Below, one piece after another: positions 7,699 through 13,684 of a stretch of 19,365 nucleotides of DNA. Position numbers and translations under genes: made by a program. The notes under the pieces are model-generated. The model did no database searches. It was not told where the DNA came from and saw only the letters and a list, made by a program, of their open reading frames with translations. How positions within the stretch are numbered: the first letter of the stretch is position 1; each line of letters starts with the position of its first letter. Location of the stretch: assembly GCA_938036835.1 (NCBI GenBank), contig CALHWB010000007.1, positions 1 to 19,365 on the forward strand, given 5' to 3'. This DNA is from an uncultured Propionibacterium sp. (GTDB lineage: Bacteria > Actinomycetota > Actinomycetes > Propionibacteriales > Propionibacteriaceae).

Positions 7699-8508
7699 AT
7701 GGTGGGCGATCCGGGTTCTCGGCCGAAGGATCGGCGGGTGCAGATCAAGGTTCCACCGCGCGGTTCCCCTTCGGTCGCGCGCGCGGTAGCCATCTTGAAC
7801 CTGCTCGCTCAGCGTCCCGGCGGCTGGTCGCTCACCCAAATAGCTTCGGCTTTGGGGCTGGCCAAATCGTCCACCTTGGCCATCATCGCCTCCCTGGAAG
7901 CCAACGGCCTGGTCAGCCGGGCCGACAACAGCTATGAACTGGATATCGGGGTGCTGACCCCAGCCGGCGGCTTTCTGCGGGGGGTCGACATCGTCACCCT
8001 GTTTCGCCGGCAGTTCGGCTCTTCCGGCCTGCTGTCCGGTGAGATCGGGCATCTGGCGTCCCGGGCCGGCGACGAGGTCATCTTCCTGGCCCGGTATCTC
8101 GGCCGCCAGCAGCTGCCGGTGACCGCGGGAGTGGGCGACCGTTTCCCGGCCTCGATTACCGCGGTCGGCACGGCATTGCTCGCCGAGCTGACCGATGAGC
8201 AGATCATCGAGCTGTATCGCGACGCGGACTTTCCGCGCTGGACCACCGATTCCACCGGCGATATCGACCGGCTGCTGGCGAAGGCCGCCGACACCAGAAG
8301 ACTCGGCTACGCGGTCGATCGGGGCGAGACCCACCCGAATGTGCTGGGATTTGCCCTGGTGGTGCACCGAGCGGGCGATCATGTGCAGGACCTCGCCGTG
8401 GGCTGCTCGATGCGGCTGGACCAAACCTGCCCGGAACGACAGGAATCGGCGGTCGCCGAGTTGCATCGAATCCGCGCTGCCCTAGAGAACGGCAACGAAC
8501 TGCGCTGA
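7699..8508 (+). CDS. IclR-family transcriptional regulator
   Basis: A 269-residue DNA-binding regulator. Residues 24-85 form a winged helix-turn-helix (SVARAVAILNLLAQ, then SLTQIASALGLAKSSTLAIIASLEANGLV with the recognition helix at 55-69). Residues 100-260 correspond to the IclR effector domain, although its core (NVLGFALVVHRAGDHVQDLAVG) departs from the common form. It starts 11 nt after the dehydrogenase stop, so it is probably co-transcribed with the genes it controls. Two starts are possible: ATG 7699 with a weak site, or GTG 7738 with AAGGA about 9 nt upstream, which would give 256 residues and keep the whole HTH. The palindrome at 3539-3565 is a plausible target. The effector is probably a metabolite of the imported sugar acid. 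Confidence 0.88.
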   Translation: MVGDPGSRPKDRRVQIKVPPRGSPSVARAVAILNLLAQRPGGWSLTQIASALGLAKSSTLAIIASLEANGLVSRADNSYELDIGVLTPAGGFLRGVDIVTLFRRQFGSSGLLSGEIGHLASRAGDEVIFLARYLGRQQLPVTAGVGDRFPASITAVGTALLAELTDEQIIELYRDADFPRWTTDSTGDIDRLLAKAADTRRLGYAVDRGETHPNVLGFALVVHRAGDHVQDLAVGCSMRLDQTCPERQESAVAELHRIRAALENGNELR

Positions 8509-8581
8509 CCGGGCGCACGCCCCGGGCCGGCGCGCGAATCGCGGGCGGCCCGATCGGGAACCCGCCGGCATCGCCCGCTGC
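8509..8581. terminator. Convergent intergenic region, probable bidirectional termination
   Basis: These 73 nt separate two convergent genes and are extremely GC-rich. Several self-complementary stretches are present, such as CCGGGCG/CGCCCCGG with one bulged base just after the iclR stop and CGCG-AAT-CGCG in the middle. No T-run is visible. Confidence 0.3.
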
Positions 8582-9469
8582 TCAGTGAGCCGTGGCCTGG
8601 CCCAGGTATTTGTGCACCACCGCCAGGTCGTCGTCGCCCAGCCCGGCCGACACCAGCCCCTGGTAGATGCCGAGTGCCTTACCGCTCAGGGGCAGGGTAC
8701 GACCGCCCGCGGAGGCCTCGGCCAGGGCGATCAGCAGGTCCTTGACCATGAATTTCGCCGCCCCGGTATTGCTGTAGTCCCGCTGCTCGACCTTGGTGTG
8801 TTTGGCGTTGAGCACCGCGCTGCCACCCCAGCCCTTGGCGAGCATCCGGTACATCAGGGCGACATCGACACCCGCACCCTCGGCCAGCAGCGCGGCCTCG
8901 GACAAGGCGCCCATGGTGATGCCGACCACCAACTGATTGCAGGCCTTCACCACCTCGCCGGCACCCAGCGGGCCACAATGCACCGGGTCCCCGCAGGCGG
9001 CCAGTACCTCGCATGCCCGGGCCACCGGCTCATCCGGCCCGCCGACCATGATCGACAAGGTGCCGGCCTGGGCGCCGGCCTCGCCGCCGCTGACCGGGGC
9101 ATCCACCACCTGCAGCAGGCCATCGGTCTCGGCCGCCAACCGGACGGCGAGTTCCCGCACATCCTGCGGCGCCACCGTGGAACCGATGATCAATACCGTT
9201 GGATGAGTCACTCCGGCAACCATGCCGTCCAGGCCGACCAGTAGCGGCTCCAGCTGGCTCAGATCCTGCAACATGACGACGATCGCATCGCTTCGGCTAG
9301 TCAGTTCGCGGGGTACCCCGACGAAGCTGGCGCCGGCGGCCACCAACCTGGCCGCAGATTCGGGACGCCGGGCCCAGACCCGCAATCGATGACCGGCCTG
9401 GAGCAGCCGGAACCCCATGGGTGCCCCCATCTTGCCGGGGCCCAGAAGCGCAACCTGCCGTGAAACCAT
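8582..9469 (-). CDS. NAD(P)-dependent beta-hydroxyacid dehydrogenase (3-hydroxyisobutyrate / tartronate-semialdehyde reductase family)
   Basis: The 295-residue enzyme has the full family layout. The N-terminal Rossmann motif is GPGKMGAPM (10-18). The substrate-binding motif DAPVSGGEAGAQAGTLSIMVGG begins at 123 (written here as DAPVSGG then GTLSIMVGG). The catalytic Lys175 lies in GAGEVVKACNQ, with Asn178 beside it. A C-terminal all-helical domain follows with KDLLIALAEA. The family reduces or oxidises short beta-hydroxy acids. Which one cannot be read here, but tartronate semialdehyde reduction would suit the sugar-acid genes it faces. ATG 9469 has no strong ribosome binding site. It lies 57 nt downstream of the last small membrane-protein gene, with an inverted repeat between them, so membership in that operon is uncertain. 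Confidence 0.88.
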   Translation of the reverse strand: MVSRQVALLGPGKMGAPMGFRLLQAGHRLRVWARRPESAARLVAAGASFVGVPRELTSRSDAIVVMLQDLSQLEPLLVGLDGMVAGVTHPTVLIIGSTVAPQDVRELAVRLAAETDGLLQVVDAPVSGGEAGAQAGTLSIMVGGPDEPVARACEVLAACGDPVHCGPLGAGEVVKACNQLVVGITMGALSEAALLAEGAGVDVALMYRMLAKGWGGSAVLNAKHTKVEQRDYSNTGAAKFMVKDLLIALAEASAGGRTLPLSGKALGIYQGLVSAGLGDDDLAVVHKYLGQATAH

Positions 9470-9501
9470 GGCAGCAGCCTAGATGCGTCCGCCCCCGGCG
9501 A

Positions 9502-9544
9502 CCGCCCCAGCGCCAAAACCGATCGGTTACCGGTCGCTGGGCGG
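9502..9544 (-). terminator. Inverted repeat over the stop codon of the last membrane-protein gene
   Basis: CCGCCCCAGCG (9502-9512) and CGCTGGGCGG (9535-9544) form a 10-bp stem with one bulged C. The loop contains a 12-bp perfect palindrome AACCGATCGGTT (9516-9527). It spans the TAA stop at 9527-9529, so it could end the four-gene transcript or bind a regulator upstream of the dehydrogenase at 9469. Confidence 0.35.
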
Positions 9545-9916
9545 CGCTGCGGCGGCAGGCGTCCCGCGGGCGATCCGGAGCGCCGCCAGGCAGTAGCAGA
9601 CGATGACGCCTGCCTGGCACAACTGGCCAATGAAGTCGCCGATGCTGACTGTCTGCGCCATCTGAGCCAATTGGTCGTCGCTCGGCATGCTGCCATCGGT
9701 TGGGCCGCCGAAGCTGCTGATCAGCGACAGCAGGAATGGCACCGCTCCGGAGGCGAAGTAGAGCCCCGGTGCGGCCCACAACCAGCCGCGGATACGATTG
9801 GCCCGTTTACCGATGACCGCGGCCAGCACGATCAGCGTCACCAGTATGAGCAGGCCGAACAGCGGCGACACGATGATGGCCAGCAGGGAGAACTCGGTGT
9901 CGGCTCCGGCGCTCAT
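9527..9916 (-). CDS. Small three-helix membrane protein, cluster member 4
   Basis: Unknown family. The 129 residues give three predicted helices: about 10-35 (LLAIIVSPLFGLLILVTLIV), 46-68 and 93-115. The Arg/Lys-rich loop GKRANRIR between helices 1 and 2 and ALRIAR after helix 3 put both on the cytoplasmic side by the positive-inside rule, leaving the N-terminus outside. The tail is short (TPAAAAPPSDR). Its ATG overlaps the TGA of the upstream gene (ATGA, 9913-9916), with GGACGGAG just before, so translation is coupled. It shares the helix pattern of the other three cluster members. In this copy the helix 2-3 loop is longest, about 25 residues and acidic. Confidence 0.75.
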   Translation of the reverse strand: MSAGADTEFSLLAIIVSPLFGLLILVTLIVLAAVIGKRANRIRGWLWAAPGLYFASGAVPFLLSLISSFGGPTDGSMPSDDQLAQMAQTVSIGDFIGQLCQAGVIVCYCLAALRIARGTPAAAAPPSDR

Positions 9917-10293
9917 GGTTGCGGCTCCGTCCGGAATTCGGGAGGGCTACCGGCCGGTGCCGGGTCCGGCGGCTGCGGAGGCCCGGGCGTCCACGCTTGG
10001 CTGGGCGCCGATGGGATCTGCCTGATGAGTTTCAGCAAAGCCCAACCCAGCAAGACGATGGCGACCAGGAGGAACAGCGGATCTGCGAAGCTGTACAGCG
10101 GATCGGTGGTGAGCTCCCGGGAGACCACCGTCAGCAGTTTGGGGAAGCAGTAGGCAAAGCCGGCGGCGATCAGCGGCAGGACGATCGAGCGGGCGCGCCG
10201 ACCGGTGAGCACCAGGGCCGTGCAGACGATGAGCACCGCCAGGATCGCGGATGCGAGGGGCAGGGTCTGAACTATGGGTGACGTTGTCGGCAT
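9913..10293 (-). CDS. Small three-helix membrane protein, cluster member 3
   Basis: Unknown family, 126 residues. It has the same plan as its neighbours: helix 1 (about 11-30), a basic loop TGRRARS, helix 2 (about 36-54, containing AAGFAYCFPKLL), helix 3 (about 69-88, ending LLKLIR), then a 35-residue tail rich in Pro (PGPPQPPDPAPAGSPP). The tail should be cytoplasmic. ATG 10293 is set by AGGAGA about 9 nt upstream, the clearest ribosome binding site in the cluster. The stop overlaps the start of the next gene by four bases. No catalytic motif, signal peptide or lipobox is visible. Confidence 0.75.
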   Translation of the reverse strand: MPTTSPIVQTLPLASAILAVLIVCTALVLTGRRARSIVLPLIAAGFAYCFPKLLTVVSRELTTDPLYSFADPLFLLVAIVLLGWALLKLIRQIPSAPSQAWTPGPPQPPDPAPAGSPPEFRTEPQP

Positions 10294-10346
10294 CTATGAC
10301 TCTCCTGTCGAAGCGAGGTATAGAACGGCACGTTAGCCGACCAAAG

Positions 10347-10805
10347 TCAGCTGTCAATACCCTCAGCCGGGCCCGTCGTTGGCCGCCCCGGGGTACCCCC
10401 ATCGATCCCGGGTTTTGGCGGCCGGCTGCTATGGAAAAAGTCCCGGACCGGGCCGGCCAGCCGGCCGGTACCGGCCAGCCGGCCGGCGGCCACGGCGTAG
10501 CACACGATGCTGCCGGCGGCCGGCACGGCAGCGATCAGACCGGAGACCGCGTGGACGACGGTGGTCGTCTCCAGGGTGCTGCTGCCCGCCAGCGGCACGG
10601 CGGCCAAGGCGGCGATCAGCGGGGGTACACAGCGGGAGATTACCTCTGCCAGCACCAGCAGCCCCACCGCCAGCCACATCGCGATCCGCACGGCAGGCAA
10701 GCTGACGCGCCGCGCGATTACGATCGCGGCGACGATCGCTATCGTCAATTCGCCCAGCGATCCCAAAACCGAAACGATTCCGGTGAGCCAAAGTCCGGCC
10801 GGCAT
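10347..10805 (-). CDS. Small three-helix membrane protein, cluster member 2
   Basis: Unknown family, 152 residues. Helix 1 (about 7-31) is followed by the basic loop ARRVSLPAVR, helix 2 (about 42-70), and helix 3 (about 85-108, AAVPAAGSIVCYAVAAGRLAG). A charged then Pro/Gly-rich tail ends the protein (SSRPPKPGIDGGTPGRP). The segment GSIVCYAVAAGRLAG echoes GVIVCYCLAALRIARG of cluster member 4, the clearest sequence link between members. ATG 10805 lies 5 nt after the upstream stop. A perfect 16-bp direct repeat (10453-10486) encodes GRLAGTGRLAG just after helix 3. Confidence 0.72.
   Translation of the reverse strand: MPAGLWLTGIVSVLGSLGELTIAIVAAIVIARRVSLPAVRIAMWLAVGLLVLAEVISRCVPPLIAALAAVPLAGSSTLETTTVVHAVSGLIAAVPAAGSIVCYAVAAGRLAGTGRLAGPVRDFFHSSRPPKPGIDGGTPGRPTTGPAEGIDS
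10453..10486. repeat. 16-bp direct repeat inside cluster member 2
   Basis: CCGGCCAGCCGGCCGG occurs at 10453-10468 and again at 10471-10486, separated by TA. The junction CCGGCCGGTACCGGCC is also nearly palindromic. In the protein it gives two copies of GRLAG. Confidence 0.8.
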
Positions 10806-10810
10806 GGTTC

Positions 10811-11326
10811 TCAGCGCTCCGATCGGCGCGAGCCGGCGCTCGCCGGGGGGTGGTCCGGCCCGCCGAACCGTGGATAGCGGGGTGAGGCAAACCGGCCGGG
10901 CCCGTCCGGTCGGGTGGCCGGCGGCGAATCCCCCGGGCTGGGCCTACCCGGCCCGGGGATGACGGCGGGCCCGAGACGGCCGGGCGTACCCGCCGGCGAC
11001 CCGCCGGCGAACCCCGGCAGGCCGGGTGCCGGTCGCCGGGCAAGGTTTGGCTGCGGCCGGTACCGGGTCAGCCTCAACAGCCCGGCCGCGAACAGCGCGA
11101 TGGCGATGATCCTGGCCAGCCAGAGCAACGCCACGGTGAGCGGCGGGTGGCCGGTGTGGCGGAGGATCATACTCAGCGGGGTTGGCGACAGATAGCACAG
11201 GCCGGCGGCGATGAACCAGCCACTGCTGGATCGGGCGCGAACGCACATGAACACCACGGCGCCGGCTACCACGCTCCCCGTCACGATGACGGTGACCAGT
11301 CCCAGTAGCTCTGTCAGCGGAGTCAT
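10811..11326 (-). CDS. Small three-helix membrane protein with long Pro/Gly-rich tail, cluster member 1
   Basis: Unknown family. ATG 11326 (MTPLTELLG, 171 residues) is preferred because GAGAGG lies about 9 nt upstream; an in-frame ATG at 11362 would add 12 basic residues and has no such site. Helix 1 (about 8-28), a basic loop (CVRARSSSG), helix 2 (about 32-48, with AAGLCYLSPTPLSMIL) and helix 3 (about 58-75, ending LLRLTRY) match the other members. A tail of about 90 residues rich in Pro, Gly, Arg and Ser follows, low in complexity and probably disordered in the cytoplasm. It is the first gene of the cluster and lies 119 nt downstream of the response-regulator stop. A separate promoter is possible there. 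Confidence 0.72.
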   Translation of the reverse strand: MTPLTELLGLVTVIVTGSVVAGAVVFMCVRARSSSGWFIAAGLCYLSPTPLSMILRHTGHPPLTVALLWLARIIAIALFAAGLLRLTRYRPQPNLARRPAPGLPGFAGGSPAGTPGRLGPAVIPGPGRPSPGDSPPATRPDGPGRFASPRYPRFGGPDHPPASAGSRRSER

Positions 11327-11379
11327 CCGAGCTATCCTCTCTCGCCGGGCCGCCTGGGCCATTCCATGCCGCTCGCGGC

Positions 11380-11385
11380 GTTATA
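11380..11385 (-). promoter_or_regulatory. Candidate -10 box for the four-gene membrane cluster
   Basis: On the minus strand this reads TATAAC inside the palindrome GTTATAAC, which stands out in a very GC-rich spacer. Transcription would begin near 11373, leaving a 47-nt leader before ATG 11326. No good -35 box is visible, so an activator may be needed; the adjacent response regulator is a candidate. Confidence 0.35.
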
Positions 11386-11445
11386 ACGGTGCGGGGGCGG
11401 CACCAGCACGCACGCCTCGGCAAGCGGCCCAGTTTCCGGGTTCAT

Positions 11446-12102
11446 TCAGACCAGGCCGGCTTCGAAGGCGATCAACACCAAACTCACCCGGTCACGGGCG
11501 TTGAGCTTGCTGAGCAGCCGGCCGATGTGGGTCTTAACGGTGCCTTCGGCCATGAACAGGGTCGCGGCGATCTCGGCGTTCGTGGCTCCCTTGGCGATCT
11601 CGGCCAGCACCTCGCGTTCCCGGTCGGTCAGCACGTCCAGGCGCTCATCGCGGCGTCCGGGGGCGTCGGGCAGTTTCTCGACCACCTGTTCGAGCAGCCG
11701 GCGAGTGGCGCTGGGGGCGACTACCGCCTCCCCAGCCGCTACCGCACGGATGGCGCTGAGCAGGTCGTCGGGGCGCGCGTCCTTCAGCATGAAACCGGAC
11801 GCGCCTGCCTTGAGGGCGGCAAAAACGTACTCGTCTAGGTCGAAGGTGGTCAGCACCAGGATTTTGCAGGGCAGCCCGGCCGCCACGATACGACGAGTTG
11901 CCTCCACCCCGTCCAACTCCGGCATCCGGATATCCATCAACACCACATCGGCTGGTCTCGCCGTCAACGCGGAAACCGCCCCCAGGCCATTGGTGGCTTC
12001 GCCGACCACCTCCATGTCGTCCTCGGCATCGATGAGCATCCGGAATCCGCTGCGAACCAGGGACTGGTCATCAGCCAGGAATACGGTCAACGGTTGGGTC
12101 AT
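11446..12102 (-). CDS. Two-component response regulator, NarL/LuxR type
   Basis: A 218-residue DNA-binding regulator. The receiver domain (about 5-120) has the acidic pair Asp11-Asp12, the phosphorylated Asp57 in VVLMDIRMP, a Thr85-Thr86 switch and Lys107 in FMLKDA. The LuxR-type helix-turn-helix (about 157-210) reads LTDREREVLAEIAKGATNAEIA, then EGTVKTHIGRLLSKL. ATG 12102 overlaps the TGA of the kinase gene (ATGA, 12099-12102), so the pair is translationally coupled and surely cognate. The domain pair is typical of LiaR/DesR-type regulators of envelope or antibiotic stress in Gram-positives, but the signal cannot be read here. The four small membrane-protein genes immediately downstream are the nearest possible targets. 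Confidence 0.93.
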   Translation of the reverse strand: MTQPLTVFLADDQSLVRSGFRMLIDAEDDMEVVGEATNGLGAVSALTARPADVVLMDIRMPELDGVEATRRIVAAGLPCKILVLTTFDLDEYVFAALKAGASGFMLKDARPDDLLSAIRAVAAGEAVVAPSATRRLLEQVVEKLPDAPGRRDERLDVLTDREREVLAEIAKGATNAEIAATLFMAEGTVKTHIGRLLSKLNARDRVSLVLIAFEAGLV

Positions 12103-13514
12103 GCTGTCTCGCTGTTCTGCTTGAAGGTGGTTCCATTGTCGAACATGCCCGGATCGGCCGGCACACCGCCACCCTTCTCCAGTGGCAGCCAGGCCCGCAC
12201 CAGCCAACCCCGGTTGGGGACTGTGCCCGCGGTCAGATTGCCGCCCATGGCGCTCACCCGCTCCTGCATGCCCTGCAACCCGTAGCCATGACCGACCGCG
12301 GCGATCTGCTCGGAATCCTCCGGCCAGCCGGGCAGGTCGTTGGCCACCTCGATGACGACCCCGGTGGGCTGATAGCACAGCGCCACGGTGGCGTGCGCGT
12401 CCGGCCCGGCATGCTTCATGAAGTTCGTCAACGACTCCTGGACGACCCGGTAGGCGGTCACCCCGAGCGCGGGCGGCGCCGGCGGCGGCTGACCGGCAAC
12501 ACTCAACTGGACGCGATCGCCCGCATGAGCCACCAATTCGGGAATGTCGTCCAGGCCGGGGGCCGGCCGGTACTGGGCGGGCTCGTCGGAATCCGGATCG
12601 GAGCGCAGGATCCCAACGATGCGGCGCATCTCACCGAGGGCGTCCCGTCCGGTCTGGGAGATGGTGCCCAGCACGTCCGCGGCCGCTTCGGGTTTCTTGC
12701 GGGCTAGCGCCTTGCCGCCATCGGCCTGGACGATGATCACGCTGAGCGAGTGCGCCACCACATCGTGCAGTTCCCGGGCGATCTCGTTGCGTACCCGCAC
12801 CTCGGCAACCCTGGCCTGCTGCTCCCGGCGTTCCAGTTCGGCCAGGTGTCTTTCGCGGGCGGACCGCAGGCGCTCCTGCCTGGCCAGTTCGGCTTCCCGG
12901 TCGCGTCTGCCCAGCAGATAGGGAATCACCACCCAGGCCAGGCACAGCGCAGCCAGCGAGGCGAACGACTGCTGGAAATCGGTGGATGCCGGGCTGAAGC
13001 CGTAATCGTGCGACAGCCAGCGCAGCGGGCCCACCACCGAACCGATCGTCCCGGTGACCAGCACCCATCGCGAATGGTGGCTGTTCACCTTGCGGGCCAC
13101 CGAGTAACTGGCCAGTGGAAAGGCCACCAGCGACCAGGTCGGCACGCTCACCAGCCAGGTTTGCAGGGCCCCGCACAGCGACATCGCCGCCACCATCAGC
13201 AGCGGTCGCCGGCGGCGCCAGACCAGCGGGAGCGCGAAGCCGATCGAGGTGACCACCGAGGCCAGATAGTCGGGACGGCTGGGGCCATTTCCGAACAGAT
13301 CCCCCCAGAAGGCGGTACATGTCGTGAGCACGACCGCGAGTATCAGATCGAATCTGTCCCCACCGGCGGGTTGATCCACTGCCAGCACGGCCTCCAGTGG
13401 GTCTTCTTTCTCCTCCGTGCCGCGGCGTGCCGCAGCGGCCACGGTCGCCAGATCCGCCGACGGACCGGTGGCCGCGCGTGCGGGCCGACTGGTGCCGCGT
13501 AGGTCGGTCTGCAT
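12099..13514 (-). CDS. Two-component sensor histidine kinase, HisKA_3 (DesK/LiaS/NarX-like) type
   Basis: A 471-residue membrane kinase. A long polar N-terminus (1-53) precedes about six hydrophobic segments between 55 and 202. A charged coiled-coil linker follows (203-240, rich in Arg/Glu). The dimerisation motif EIARELHDVVAHSLS carries the phosphorylated His250. The ATPase domain has the N-box VVQESLTNFMKHA with Asn364 and the glycine-rich GHGYGLQGMQERV (408-420). Between them the usual D-box is the unusual VANDLPG. No extracellular sensor domain is present, so the signal is probably sensed in or at the membrane. ATG 13514 lies 6 nt after a TAATCT box, implying a leaderless transcript. The C-terminal 20 residues after the ATPase domain are of unknown role. 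Confidence 0.92.
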   Translation of the reverse strand: MQTDLRGTSRPARAATGPSADLATVAAAARRGTEEKEDPLEAVLAVDQPAGGDRFDLILAVVLTTCTAFWGDLFGNGPSRPDYLASVVTSIGFALPLVWRRRRPLLMVAAMSLCGALQTWLVSVPTWSLVAFPLASYSVARKVNSHHSRWVLVTGTIGSVVGPLRWLSHDYGFSPASTDFQQSFASLAALCLAWVVIPYLLGRRDREAELARQERLRSARERHLAELERREQQARVAEVRVRNEIARELHDVVAHSLSVIIVQADGGKALARKKPEAAADVLGTISQTGRDALGEMRRIVGILRSDPDSDEPAQYRPAPGLDDIPELVAHAGDRVQLSVAGQPPPAPPALGVTAYRVVQESLTNFMKHAGPDAHATVALCYQPTGVVIEVANDLPGWPEDSEQIAAVGHGYGLQGMQERVSAMGGNLTAGTVPNRGWLVRAWLPLEKGGGVPADPGMFDNGTTFKQNSETA

Positions 13515-13526
13515 TGCACCAGATTA
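13515..13526 (-). promoter_or_regulatory. Candidate leaderless -10 box of the kinase gene
   Basis: On the minus strand TAATCT (13521-13526) is followed by six bases and then the ATG, so RNA would begin at or next to the start codon. The same geometry is seen before the genes at 15704 (minus) and 16337 (plus). Confidence 0.4.
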
Positions 13527-13684
13527 GAGCTTCTGCGGCCAGCATCGTACCCGAGTCTGCGCCGGGCGGCCACCGGATTGAGCCCCGATTAGGGTTGGTT
13601 CCGAGGCTTTATATCGCATTTTGGTGGGCGCAGGTGTTAGCGTACAGCGAAGATACTCATGCATTACCCCTCCAAGGCTGAACC

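Noticed and set aside
6991..8466. Minus-strand frame of 491 codons across the dehydrogenase and IclR genes
   Set aside because: It crosses two recognisable plus-strand genes and shows no domain; it is a GC-driven shadow.
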